NCBI GenBank assembly: GCA_947064765.1
Contig: CAMSWH010000007.1
Location: 1-58,085, forward strand
Source of the DNA: an uncultured Clostridium sp.
GTDB taxonomy: Bacteria > Bacillota > Clostridia > TANB77 > CAG-508
Length of the DNA: 58,085 nucleotides
Direction of reading: 5' to 3'
Below the pieces are notes generated by a model. The model had not been told where the DNA came from, ran no database searches, and saw only the letters and a list, made by a program, of their open reading frames with translations. The translations under genes and the position numbers were made by a program. Below are positions 45,971-55,120 of this stretch, piece by piece (positions within the stretch are counted from its first letter, which is position 1; the number at the start of each line of letters is the position of its first letter).

Positions 45971-46211
45971 AAATCGTGTGTCTATTCTGTGAAATTTGTT
46001 TTTTGACTGTTTGTTATATTGAAAATAAAAGTAAATTATTGTAAAATAATAGAACAATATTAACGATTAAAATATGTATAAGAAAAGTTTTATGTAATTG
46101 TATGATATGCATAACTTACTTATAGCTTATTTAGAGTTATACATTTAAGAAATGTATAAGTTTGAAAAATTAAATAGTTTCAGTAAATTTGAATTTTTAG
46201 GAGATGAAGTT

Positions 46212-47927
46212 TTGGAAATAAAAGGAAATATAAAGTTAATAATAGCTATAGTATCAATTATTTTTGTTTTAATTATTGGGATAGTTTTAATAAGAATGAA
46301 TATAAAAAGACCAGTAGAGGAAATAGAGAAAGAACCTTATCAATACTTTACTATGTCTTCGTTAGATGAGAAAGTTGGAGTAATTGATAGAAATGGAAAT
46401 GAAATAATAAAACCAGAATATGTAACTTTATATATTCCTAATCAATCAAAAGATGTTTTTGTATGCTTTAAAGATGAGAATAATTACACAATATTAAATC
46501 GTGAAGGAAAAGATATATTTACTGAGTACAATTCTGTATATCCGATAGTAATTTCAGATACTACATTAGAAATGGAAAAAAATGTATTAAGTTATGAAGA
46601 AAATGGAAAATATGGGTTAATAAATTTTTTAGGAGAAAAGCTAACAAATGCAATATATGATGAAGTATCTAGTTTAGTTAATAAACCAGGTTGTATATTA
46701 GTAAAAAAAGATAATTTATATGGGGTTTTAGATTCAAAAGGAAATACAATTATTGATACAAAATATAATTCTATAAAAGGAGACGAATATTCATCAGCAG
46801 AAGATGGATATTTAAAAACAGGATACATAGTATCTAATAAAACTAATTCAGGAATTATGTATGGATATATAGATTACAATGGAAAAGTATTAATAGATCC
46901 AAAGTATGAATCAGTATCAAGAGTATTAGAATATGAAGATGATGATATTTATTTAATATTTATGGAAAATGGAAAAAAAGGTGTTATAAAAAATAAAAAA
47001 ACAATTATAAATGCAAAATATCAAAACATAAATTATTATAATGTCTCAAATGTATTTATAGTAAATAGAAACGGTAAATACGGATTTTATGATAATAAAG
47101 GAAAAGAAATATTAAAAACAGAATATACAAGTTATTCGATAGCTGGAAATTATATATCAGTAAAAAAAGATGATGAAATGAGATTATATGATTTATATGG
47201 AAATCTAGTAAATACAAATACATATAAAAGTATTATAGAAACTAATAATCCTTCATATTTTATTGCTCAAAATGATAATGGATATTATAGTATTATTAGT
47301 AAAGATGTTCAAATTGATAATAAATATACAAATATAACCTATGCATTTGATAATTTCTTTGTTTTTTCAACAGAAGAAGGAAAATCAGGAATTCTTAATA
47401 TTTATGCAGGAACTGAAGTTGAGGCTGAATATGATTATATAATTGTGCTTGAAAATGTAAATGCATTGGAAGCAAGAAGAGGAAATGAAGTTGATATTTA
47501 TTCTAAAAAAATAGAGAAAGTATTAACTATGACAGATGCTGTTGTTGAAAGTGTTAATGAAAATTATGTTTCAATTTATTCAAAATCTGAATTAAACTAT
47601 ATAAATAAAGATGGGGAGTTAGTTTCAAATACGGAAGTATATAAAGATTTGAAATTATATAGTTATCAATCAGAAGAAGGAAAATGGGGATTTAAAGATG
47701 CGTCAGGAAACATTGCAATTGAAGCAAAATATGATGTCGTAACTGAATTAAATGAATATGGATTTGCAGGAGTGTACAAAGAAGGAAAATGGGGAGTAGT
47801 AAATGAAAATGGAGAAGAAATAGTAGCACCAACATATGAGCTAGAAACCTATTATTCACCAAGTTTTATAGGAAAATATTTATTAGAAGAATTAGAAATG
47901 ATGTATTGTGTAGAAGTAAAAGGATAA
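46212..47927 (+). CDS. Membrane-anchored WG-repeat protein (571 aa)
   Basis: TTG 46212 is preferred as start since AGGAG lies 8 bases before it; the ATG at 46152 in the same frame has no ribosome site. One membrane helix (IIAIVSIIFVLIIGIVLI) and then about ten WG-type beta repeats, e.g. KYGLINFLGEKLTNAIYDEV, LYGVLDSKGNTIIDTKYN, KWGFKDASGNIAIEAKYD, KWGVVNENGEEIVAPTYE, outside the membrane. WG-repeat proteins probably serve binding. Three bases before the next gene, so co-transcribed with the flavoprotein. Confidence 0.85.
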   Translation: MEIKGNIKLIIAIVSIIFVLIIGIVLIRMNIKRPVEEIEKEPYQYFTMSSLDEKVGVIDRNGNEIIKPEYVTLYIPNQSKDVFVCFKDENNYTILNREGKDIFTEYNSVYPIVISDTTLEMEKNVLSYEENGKYGLINFLGEKLTNAIYDEVSSLVNKPGCILVKKDNLYGVLDSKGNTIIDTKYNSIKGDEYSSAEDGYLKTGYIVSNKTNSGIMYGYIDYNGKVLIDPKYESVSRVLEYEDDDIYLIFMENGKKGVIKNKKTIINAKYQNINYYNVSNVFIVNRNGKYGFYDNKGKEILKTEYTSYSIAGNYISVKKDDEMRLYDLYGNLVNTNTYKSIIETNNPSYFIAQNDNGYYSIISKDVQIDNKYTNITYAFDNFFVFSTEEGKSGILNIYAGTEVEAEYDYIIVLENVNALEARRGNEVDIYSKKIEKVLTMTDAVVESVNENYVSIYSKSELNYINKDGELVSNTEVYKDLKLYSYQSEEGKWGFKDASGNIAIEAKYDVVTELNEYGFAGVYKEGKWGVVNENGEEIVAPTYELETYYSPSFIGKYLLEELEMMYCVEVKG

Positions 47928-47930
47928 ATT

Positions 47931-49178
47931 ATGAAAGTAATAGTAATTGGTGGAGGACCTGCTGGAATGATGTCAGCAATTTCCTCTGCACAAAATGGAA
48001 ATGATGTAATATTAATAGAAAAAAACAATTCGTTAGGAAAAAAAATATTAATTACAGGAAAAGGAAGATGTAATATAACAAGTTCTTTAGAAATAGAGGA
48101 TTTTATTAAAAATATTCCAGGGAACGGAAGATTTTTATATAGTGCATTTCAAAACTTTACTAATAAAGACATTATAAAAATAATTGAAACTAATGGAATA
48201 AAAGTAAAAGAAGAAAGAGGAAATAGAATATTTCCAGTAACAGATAGAGCACAAGATGTTCTAGACTGTTTTATAAAAGAACTAAAAAAATATAAAAATA
48301 TACAAATAAAAACAGGAATAAAAGTAAATAAAATTATTGTAGAAAATGATGAAGCTATAGGAATAGAAACAGTAGAAGGAAAAAGAATTTTAGGAGATAA
48401 AGTTATTTTAGCAACTGGGGGAAAAAGTTATCCAGGAACAGGATCAACAGGTGATGGATATACTATGGCAGAAAAACTAGGACATACTGTAGAAAAAGTC
48501 AGAGGATCACTTGTGCCACTTACTGGAGATAAAAAAGCTTGCCAATCACTTCAAGGACTATCATTAAGAAATGTAAAAATAAAAATAGAAGATACAGAAA
48601 AAAATAAAGTAATATATGAGGATTTTGGAGAACTACTTTTTACTCATTTTGGAGTAAGTGGACCAACGATTTTAAGTGCATCAGCACATTTATTAAGGTA
48701 TAAAAATATTGATTTGTTACTAAAAGAAAATAAAATAAAATTAGTAATAGATTTAAAACCAGCTTTGTCTAATGAAGAATTAGACAAAAGAATAATAAGA
48801 GATTTTGAAGAATTCAAAAACAAAGAATTTAAAAATAGTTTAGAAAAATTATTACCGAAAAAAATGATTGATGTAGTAATAAAATTATCAAAAATAGATT
48901 TCTATAAAAAAGTAAATAGTATAACAAAAGAAGAAAGATTAAATTTAGTAAATATTTTTAAAAATTTTGAAGTAAAAATAGATGGATTCAGACCAGTTGA
49001 AGAGGCAATAGTAACAGCAGGTGGAATAAATGTAAAAGAAATAAATCCAAAAACTATGGAATCAAAATTAGTAAAAGGATTATATTTTGCAGGAGAAATA
49101 ATTGATGTAGATGCTTATACAGGAGGATTCAATTTACAAATTGCATATTCAACAGGATATACAGCGGGTTTAAATTGA
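47931..49178 (+). CDS. HI0933/BaiN-family flavoprotein (415 aa)
   Basis: FAD-binding VIGGGPAGMMSA at the N-terminus, GKKILITGKGRCNIT (family hallmark), LATGGKSYPGTGSTGDGY in the middle and AGEIIDVDAYTGGFNLQIAYSTG at the C-terminus. NAD(P)/FAD-dependent oxidoreductase of unsettled substrate; the clostridial member BaiN was implicated in bile-acid steroid reduction, but sequence alone does not allow that claim here. Confidence 0.9.
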   Translation: MKVIVIGGGPAGMMSAISSAQNGNDVILIEKNNSLGKKILITGKGRCNITSSLEIEDFIKNIPGNGRFLYSAFQNFTNKDIIKIIETNGIKVKEERGNRIFPVTDRAQDVLDCFIKELKKYKNIQIKTGIKVNKIIVENDEAIGIETVEGKRILGDKVILATGGKSYPGTGSTGDGYTMAEKLGHTVEKVRGSLVPLTGDKKACQSLQGLSLRNVKIKIEDTEKNKVIYEDFGELLFTHFGVSGPTILSASAHLLRYKNIDLLLKENKIKLVIDLKPALSNEELDKRIIRDFEEFKNKEFKNSLEKLLPKKMIDVVIKLSKIDFYKKVNSITKEERLNLVNIFKNFEVKIDGFRPVEEAIVTAGGINVKEINPKTMESKLVKGLYFAGEIIDVDAYTGGFNLQIAYSTGYTAGLN

Positions 49179-49323
49179 AATAAAAATTAAGCTGTATAAT
49201 TAGAAATAAAATTGATTGCATAACAAGCAATAACCGAATATAAGAATGTACAGAGGAAAATATATAAGTTAAATAATAAAAAAGTACTTTTATATTAAAT
49301 ATAATAAAATGTAGGAGAAAAGA

Positions 49324-49944
49324 ATGTTTAAAACTATTTCCGAAAATACTACAGCAGAAATAGTAGAAAAAAAATCGAAATTTATTGCAAATGTATTTTA
49401 TATAGAAACTATTGAAGAAGCAGAAAATAAAATAAAAGAAATAAAGAAAAAATATTTTGATGCAAGACATAATTGTTTTGCATATAGTATTTTTTCAAAA
49501 GAAGGAATAGTAAATAGATTTAGTGATGATGGAGAGCCTTCAGGAACAGCAGGAGCTCCAATGTTAAATATATTAACATCTAAAAATTTAAGTAATTGCT
49601 TAGTAGTAGTAACAAGATATTTTGGAGGTATTTTGTTAGGTACAGGAGGGTTAGTAAGAGCATATACAGGAGCAGTGCAAGAAGCGTTAAGTAAAGTAAC
49701 TGAAATTAATAAAGATATAGGAATAGAAGTAAAATTTGAAGTTACGTATTCAGATTTAGAAAAACTAAAATATTATTTGAAACAAAATGAAATAAAAATA
49801 TTAGATATGCTGTATTTAGAAAATGTAGATGTAACAGTTGAAACTACATCAGAAAAATTAGAAAATATAGAAAAACAAAAAGAAAATTTGAATTTTGTAA
49901 TAATAAAAAAAGAAATTTTAAAAGAGAAATATATAGAACTTTAG
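49324..49944 (+). CDS. IMPACT/YigZ-family protein (206 aa)
   Basis: KSKFIANVFYIETIEEAE, ARHNCFAYSI, RFSDDGEPSGTAGAPML and VVTRYFGGILLGTGGLVRAYT are the complete family signature; a C-terminal ferredoxin-like domain (VTYSDLEKLKYYL) follows. Related to eukaryotic IMPACT, a translation-control factor; the bacterial role is unclear. AGGAGAAAAG ribosome site. Confidence 0.93.
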   Translation: MFKTISENTTAEIVEKKSKFIANVFYIETIEEAENKIKEIKKKYFDARHNCFAYSIFSKEGIVNRFSDDGEPSGTAGAPMLNILTSKNLSNCLVVVTRYFGGILLGTGGLVRAYTGAVQEALSKVTEINKDIGIEVKFEVTYSDLEKLKYYLKQNEIKILDMLYLENVDVTVETTSEKLENIEKQKENLNFVIIKKEILKEKYIEL

Positions 49945-50055
49945 ACATGTGGACGTAGTTGTTGTCTTAGACAGGAGGATGTAGTTCTTGTCTAAAAATT
50001 ATATAGAAATGATAGAGCAAATGTTTTAGAAAGAATATGTTATAAAAATATAATG

Positions 50056-50112
50056 ATGAGATTTAAATTTTATCAAAATTTATGTTTGATAAAAACTTAA
50101 GTCTCATTTTTT
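50056..50112 (+). terminator. Terminator in the 49945-50667 spacer
   Basis: ATGAGATTTAAATTTTATCAAA pairs with TTTGATAAAAACTTAAGTCTCAT, then TTTTTT. An upstream duplicated phrase (GACGTAGTTGTTGTCTTAGACA / GATGTAGTTCTTGTCTA, 49950-49995) is also present. The spacer holds no gene; it is filled with the short repeats and hairpins listed next. Confidence 0.75.
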
Positions 50113-50113
50113 A

Positions 50114-50147
50114 TTTAATAGGAAAGTCCTTTGGACTTCCTATTAAA
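50114..50147. repeat. Hairpin in the spo0A upstream spacer
   Basis: TTTAATAGGAAAGTCC-TTT-GGACTTCCTATTAAA, a 15-bp stem with one bulge. It is followed by two degenerate copies of a GGC-hairpin plus ATTTGCACA motif (about 50150-50173 and 50304-50328). Confidence 0.75.
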
Positions 50148-50214
50148 TAAAGGCTTACGCCAACATTTGCACACAAATTTATTTCATAAATTTGGCGCTT
50201 CGAACAATGACGTG

Positions 50215-50257
50215 GACAATTCAGTATAGTTTTGTCTTTTACAGATTATATATTGTT
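50215..50257 (+). repeat. Dispersed repeat, copy left of spo0A
   Basis: GACAATTCAGTATAGTTTTG... to TATATTGT. The same 43 bases occur with few changes at 51668-51710, on the other side of spo0A, in the same orientation. An ATTCTTATAATATAA phrase accompanies each copy (50291 and 51593) but on opposite sides. Confidence 0.85.
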
Positions 50258-50536
50258 CACTATTGTTCTATTATAGGAAATTGCTCCACAATTCTTATAA
50301 TATAAGCCTTCGGCAGAATTTGCACATTTTTTAGCTGTGCAAAGCGGAGCAAACTACAGATAAATTATGCACATTGAACAAAGATGAAGCACTGAAGCAC
50401 TTAAATATATTTAAAATGTTTAAGAATTTAAAAGTAGATTTTGCTCTTTAATAATAAGGTATATAAATTAATAAATTATTTTTAAATATTGATATGATAG
50501 AAAAAATGTTTTAAAATTTTAATAATTTTATCTATA

Positions 50537-50543
50537 TGTCGAA
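50537..50543 (+). promoter_or_regulatory. Spo0A box upstream of spo0A
   Basis: TGTCGAA, the exact 0A-box core, 124 bases before the spo0A start; autoregulation of spo0A through 0A boxes is known in spore formers. Confidence 0.55.
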
Positions 50544-50667
50544 TTTTGTAAAATGATGAGGTACGAAAAGCCTATAAAATAAGCAAAAAATCATTGCATA
50601 AAAATTTTGATAGTAATATAATTCGTTTTGTAAATATTTACATATTTTTATTTTAGGAGGGATTATT

Positions 50668-51480
50668 TTGAAAGAAAAAATCAAAATATTAATAGCAGAT
50701 GACAATATTGATTTTGTTTCTACATTAATTACATATTTTCAAAGTCAGGAGGATGTAGAAATAGTAGCAACAGCAAAAGATGGACAAGAAGCATATAATA
50801 AAATAATAACAGAAAAACCTACAGTAGCTTTATTAGATGTAATAATGCCACATTTAGATGGACTAGGAGTTTTAGAAAAACTAGTTTCTTCTAATATAGA
50901 TTTACCAATTTGTATAATGTTATCAGCAGTAGGACAAGATGATGTTACAGCACAAGCAATAAATTTGGGAGCTAAATATTATATTTTGAAACCTTTTAAA
51001 ATGGATGTATTAATGAAAAGAATAAGAGAATTAGTAGAAAAACCAGTAGCAAAAGTGCCAAATCAAATAACTACAAAAGAAACAAAAAATAATTATGTAG
51101 ATATTAGTAATCAAGCAAGTAAAGAAGAAATTTTAGAAGTAAAAGTTACAAATATCATCCATGAGATAGGAGTACCAGCACATATAAAAGGATATCAATA
51201 TTTAAGAGATGGAATAATGATGGTGGTTAATAATATAGAAGTTATTAATCAAATAACAAAACAATTATATCCTGATTTAGCTAAAAAATATAAAACAACA
51301 CCATCAAGAGTTGAACGTGCAATAAGACATGCAATTGAAGTTGCATGGAATAGAGGTCAAATTGAAACAGTTGAAAATATATTTGGCTATACTGTAAATT
51401 CAAATAAAGGAAAACCAACTAATTCAGAGTTTATAGCAATGATAGCTGATAAATTAAGATTAGATTTAAAGACTGCATAA
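50668..51480 (+). CDS. spo0A: Stage 0 sporulation response regulator
   Basis: Master regulator of sporulation. TTG start with AGGAGGG 7 bases upstream. Receiver domain with acid pair Asp11/Asp12, phospho-acceptor Asp57 in [12 protein letters not shown], and ILKPF lysine; linker to ~residue 145; Spo0A DNA-binding domain with [20 protein letters not shown] and the recognition helix [20 protein letters not shown]. 270 residues, complete. Shows that the organism belongs to a spore-forming lineage. Stands alone; spoIVB is not beside it. Confidence 0.98.
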   Translation: MKEKIKILIADDNIDFVSTLITYFQSQEDVEIVATAKDGQEAYNKIITEKPTVALLDVIMPHLDGLGVLEKLVSSNIDLPICIMLSAVGQDDVTAQAINLGAKYYILKPFKMDVLMKRIRELVEKPVAKVPNQITTKETKNNYVDISNQASKEEILEVKVTNIIHEIGVPAHIKGYQYLRDGIMMVVNNIEVINQITKQLYPDLAKKYKTTPSRVERAIRHAIEVAWNRGQIETVENIFGYTVNSNKGKPTNSEFIAMIADKLRLDLKTA

Positions 51481-51533
51481 AAAGTAAATATTGGATAATA
51501 AAAAGAAACGAATTTATATATGAAGTGATAAGA

Positions 51534-51571
51534 TAAATGTAGACACAAAAATGTGTTTACATTTATTTTTT
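51534..51571 (+). terminator. spo0A terminator
   Basis: AATGTAGACACA / TGTGTTTACATT stem then TATTTTTTG. Confidence 0.88.
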
Positions 51572-51667
51572 GTATAATAGAAATTATTTTGCATTCTTAT
51601 AATATAAATCTATTTCGGTAACATTCTATAGAAAAATTGTTTTGCAACTTTTTTTCGAGCAAACAAA

Positions 51668-51710
51668 GACAATTCAGTAAAGTTTTGTCTTTTACATATT
51701 AAATATTGTC
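51668..51710 (+). repeat. Dispersed repeat, copy right of spo0A
   Basis: GACAATTCAGTAAAGTTTTG..., matching 50215-50257. The 396-base gap 51481-51876 otherwise contains the spo0A terminator and the ECF promoter and no gene. Confidence 0.85.
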
Positions 51711-51803
51711 CTCTTTTGTTTTGGGTATGAAGAAGATGTATAAATTTTTCTATTTTATTTAAGAAAAGAAATTTATTAGATTTTATAAAAATGTATAGAA
51801 ATT

Positions 51804-51829
51804 TGTAACATATTGAATTTTCATACGTC
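51804..51829 (+). promoter_or_regulatory. ECF promoter of the second sigma module
   Basis: TGTAAC, 16-base spacer, CGTC: both elements match the consensus of sigma X/M/W-type promoters. Lies about 50 bases before the sigma gene, pointing to self-activation. Confidence 0.75.
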
Positions 51830-51876
51830 TTATATTAAACTTTTAAAAGTGAATAAATTATAGAAAGGAGTAATTA

Positions 51877-52365
51877 GTGCAAGAAGAATTAGAAAAAATA
51901 TATGAAAAATATTATCAAACAGTATTCAAATATTTAATATGTTTAACCCAAAATGTAGATATTGCTGAAGAATTAACTCAAGAAACTTTCTATAAAATGA
52001 TAAAAAAGATTAATACATATAAAGGAAATTGTAAGTTTTCGGTTTGGTTATGTGAAATTGCAAAAAATACTTGGTATGACGAACTTAGGAAAAATAAAAG
52101 GAAATTAGATTATGATACAGAAAATAATATATCTAATGGAAGAAATATAGAAGAAGATTATATAGAAAAGGAAGAAGTAGAAGAAGTTTATCAAAAGATA
52201 GAAGAGTTTGGTGAAGAAACAAAAAGAGTTATGTTTTTGAGAATAAATAGTGAATTATCTTTTAAACAAATTGGAGATATACTTGGAAAGTCAGAAACTT
52301 GGGCGAGAGTTACTTTTTATAGAGGAAAACAAAAAATAAAGGAGGATGAGGAAAATGGAAAATAA
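51877..52365 (+). CDS. ECF RNA polymerase sigma factor (162 aa)
   Basis: GTG start with AAAGGAG 7 bases upstream. Region 2: YYQTVFKYLICLTQNVDIAE, ELTQETFYKMIKK, SVWLCEIAKNTWYDELRK; region 4: TKRVMFLRINSELSFKQIGD, GKSETWARVTFYRGKQKI. The 3' end overlaps the zinc-finger anti-sigma gene. Promoter with the ECF consensus upstream. Confidence 0.93.
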   Translation: MQEELEKIYEKYYQTVFKYLICLTQNVDIAEELTQETFYKMIKKINTYKGNCKFSVWLCEIAKNTWYDELRKNKRKLDYDTENNISNGRNIEEDYIEKEEVEEVYQKIEEFGEETKRVMFLRINSELSFKQIGDILGKSETWARVTFYRGKQKIKEDEENGK

Positions 52366-53197
52366 ATGTAAGATTGTACAAGATTTACTTCCTACATATA
52401 TTGAGAATATGGTATCTAGTGAATCTAATGAGTTTATAAAAGAACATTTAGAAAACTGCGTCGGATGTAAGAAAATATATGAAAACATGATTGATGATAT
52501 AGAAAAAGAAAACTTAGAAAATACAGAAGTAGTTAAACAAATTAAAAAATATAAAAATAGAATAAATATCATTAAGGCTATAATAATTTTAGTTATGGCA
52601 ATTATTTTACTAAGTGTTGTATCAAATATATGTTATAGATTTTATATAGTAAATAAAGCTTATAAGAGAAATACAAATTATAAAACAAATGGAAATTTTA
52701 AAATAGAGGAGTATGAAGAATCAATAGAGACTTATGAGAATCATTATACAACATACTGTTTAAATGGAAAAATGAAAAAAACATATGGAGATAGTATTAT
52801 AGAATATTGTGATGGAGAAAAACATTACTATTTTAATAATGAAAATATGACATATTATATGGAAAATGTAAAACATGAAAACAATAGTATAGATATTGAC
52901 ATAAGCGTAGTAAATGGAACTAATAATATATTAAATGATTACAAAATAGATAAATTAGAAATTTTAAAATTTGTTTTATTGAATGAAAATATTATTAGAA
53001 ATGAAGGTTTTAGAAATCAAGATTATTATATTATAAAAGATGAAGATGGGAATAGAGTTTATGTAGATAAGGATACATTTTTTGTGCAAAGAATTGAAGG
53101 AAAAAATAGAAAAGATTATAGAATGCAAACATCATGTGTATCATGGAGAGAAATTAAAGAACCTGATTTTTCAAAATATACATTAGTAGAAAAATAA
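52355..53197 (+). CDS. Zinc-finger transmembrane anti-sigma factor (280 aa)
   Basis: ATG 52355 preferred (AAGGAGG 10 bases upstream; the ATG at 52346 is too close). N-terminal CKIVQDLLPTYIE ... HLENCVGCKKI is the HxxxCxxC-type zinc anti-sigma domain that holds the sigma factor; one membrane helix (AIIILVMAIILLSVVSNICY); an outside domain of ~185 residues whose end (YYIIKDEDGNRVYVDKDTF) resembles the next gene product. Regulates the ECF factor encoded just before it. Confidence 0.9.
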   Translation: MENKCKIVQDLLPTYIENMVSSESNEFIKEHLENCVGCKKIYENMIDDIEKENLENTEVVKQIKKYKNRINIIKAIIILVMAIILLSVVSNICYRFYIVNKAYKRNTNYKTNGNFKIEEYEESIETYENHYTTYCLNGKMKKTYGDSIIEYCDGEKHYYFNNENMTYYMENVKHENNSIDIDISVVNGTNNILNDYKIDKLEILKFVLLNENIIRNEGFRNQDYYIIKDEDGNRVYVDKDTFFVQRIEGKNRKDYRMQTSCVSWREIKEPDFSKYTLVEK

Positions 53198-53269
53198 AGT
53201 TTGATAAAAATAATGGTATTAATTATAAATTAAAATAATAACTAATTATAATAAGAGGGAGTGATACAT

Positions 53270-53950
53270 ATGAATAATATTAATAATAAAGAAGAGTTAA
53301 AAAAAGTAAAAATTACGTATAGTAAAATTATTAAAATAATATTAGTAATAATTTTAATAATTGCATTATTATTTATGTTTAAATTTATATATGTATTTAA
53401 TGTTTTAAAGAGAAATCAAAAAGCTGAGTTAAGTTTAGGAAATAATTATAAAATAATTTATAATGAAATATATGGTGATTCAAAACAAGAAATTCAGGTA
53501 TATTGTAAAGAAGATTTTAAAATGATAGTAACTAAAACAGATAGTAATGTAAGCTATTGTATTCCAAATGAAAGAAATTATGTAGATGAATATAATATAA
53601 ACCTAAAAGAAAAGACATATAGAAATTACAAAAATTTAGCAGATTTGCCATTTGAATCATATTATGAATATTATGTTGTAATGAGAGTATCTAAAATAGG
53701 AGAAGCAAGTTTACTAAAAACTGCTTTTGAATATATAAATAAGATTGAAAGAGAAAGATATGATGGTAAAAATTATATTGTATTAAAAAATAATGGTTAT
53801 AAATATTGGATAGATCCAGAAACTTACTATATAAAAAGAAAAAAATATGAAGATCAAATAACAGAATATATTACTATTGAAAAAAACACAGTTACAGATA
53901 AAGACATGGAAATTCCAGATTTAAGTAATTATCAAGAACTTATTGATTAA
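53270..53950 (+). CDS. Membrane-anchored protein sharing the anti-sigma outer domain (226 aa)
   Basis: ATG 53270 follows AGAGGGA. Short cytoplasmic part without zinc motif, one membrane helix (IIKIILVIILIIALLFMFKF), then an outer domain whose C-terminal half aligns with that of the preceding anti-sigma factor: NYIVLKNNGYKYWIDPETYY against YYIIKDEDGNRVYVDKDTFF, and both end D.SNY/D.SKY. Probably a duplicated sensor domain that competes with, or assists, the anti-sigma factor. Confidence 0.7.
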   Translation: MNNINNKEELKKVKITYSKIIKIILVIILIIALLFMFKFIYVFNVLKRNQKAELSLGNNYKIIYNEIYGDSKQEIQVYCKEDFKMIVTKTDSNVSYCIPNERNYVDEYNINLKEKTYRNYKNLADLPFESYYEYYVVMRVSKIGEASLLKTAFEYINKIERERYDGKNYIVLKNNGYKYWIDPETYYIKRKKYEDQITEYITIEKNTVTDKDMEIPDLSNYQELID

Positions 53951-54003
53951 AAGATGTGTAATGTACGATTATTAATAAAATGAATATTTAACATATAAAA
54001 ATT

Positions 54004-54050
54004 AGAGGATATAAAAAATAATTATATTCTCTGATTTTATTTTTTTATTT
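54004..54050 (+). terminator. Terminator of the ECF operon
   Basis: AGAGGATATAA / TTATATTCTCT stem (one G-T pair) followed by GATTTTATTTTTTT. Confidence 0.8.
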
Positions 54051-54205
54051 AAAAGTAATGTATTTTAATATATTACTTATAAAAATAATAATATCTGTAT
54101 AAAATATTATGAAAATTTTGAAAATAAGTAACTTATAAAATATACTAACTTGAAGAAAATATATTTATATAATATAATGAGAAAAATTATAGTAGGAGGT
54201 ATATT

Positions 54206-54925
54206 ATGGCAGTTCATAATGAAGCAAAAGTAGGAGAAATAGCAAAAACAGTTTTAATGCCTGGAGATCCAATGAGAGCAAAATATATAGCTGAAAACTT
54301 TTTAGAAGAATATAAATTAGTAAATAGTGTAAGAGGAATGTATGCTTTTACAGGAAAATATAAAGGAAAAGAGATTACAGTTATGGCATCAGGAATGGGA
54401 ATGCCAAGTATAGGGATTTATTCATATGAATTATATAAATTCTATGGAGTAGAAAATATAATTAGAATTGGATCATGTGGTGGGCATGTAGAAGAGTTAA
54501 ATGTATTAGACATTGTATTAGTTGATAAAGCATATACAGAAGGAAATTTTGCAAGAAATATGACGGGAGTTGAAAGTCACTTAGTAGACTCTTCTTCAAA
54601 ATTAAATGAAGCAATAGAAAATACTGCAAAAGAAATCAATCAATTTTATGTAAAAGGAAATATGGCATGTACAGAATGTTTCGATCCATATTTAGATGAT
54701 CCATATTTATTTATAAATAGATTACCAAAAGAAGATAAAATAATGGGTTCAGAAATGGAAAGTTTTGCACTTTTCTATACTGCAAAACATTTAGGAAAAA
54801 ATGCAGCATGTTTATTAACAGTATCAGATTCACTTTGTAAAAATGAAGAATTAACATCAGAGCAAAGACAAAACTCTATGAATGATATGATAAAACTTGC
54901 ATTAGAAACTACTCTAAAATTATAA
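54206..54925 (+). CDS. deoD: Purine nucleoside phosphorylase, DeoD type
   Basis: Splits purine (deoxy)ribonucleosides with phosphate (hexameric type I enzyme). VLMPGDPMRAKYIAENFL at the start, ASGMGMPSIGIYSYELY, RIGSCGG, EMESFALFYTA (nucleoside-binding Met-Glu) and LTVSDSL with the catalytic aspartate. 239 residues, normal length. AGGAGGT ribosome site. Confidence 0.97.
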   Translation: MAVHNEAKVGEIAKTVLMPGDPMRAKYIAENFLEEYKLVNSVRGMYAFTGKYKGKEITVMASGMGMPSIGIYSYELYKFYGVENIIRIGSCGGHVEELNVLDIVLVDKAYTEGNFARNMTGVESHLVDSSSKLNEAIENTAKEINQFYVKGNMACTECFDPYLDDPYLFINRLPKEDKIMGSEMESFALFYTAKHLGKNAACLLTVSDSLCKNEELTSEQRQNSMNDMIKLALETTLKL

Positions 54926-55080
54926 TAAAATTAAGTATAGGTCAAAATAGAAAGATTATTTTAAAATATAAAGCTTTATATAACTATGTGTGTTTTCAAT
55001 TAAGCAAATAAGAAATAAATTTTAAAATATATAAAAGAATATAATTAATATTTAAGAAGTATATTATAAAATAAAAATGA

Positions 55081-55120
55081 GAGGAGAAAAGAATATTAAA
55101 TTATTCTTATATAGTATATG
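55081..55120 (+). promoter_or_regulatory. Unusual translation start of sdaA: distant SD with a hairpin between
   Basis: GAGGAG (55081-55086) lies 31 bases before the ATG, far beyond the normal distance; AAGAATA-TTAAAT-TATTCTT (55089-55108) between them can fold and bring the two to about 11 bases. No other ribosome site is visible. Confidence 0.5.
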
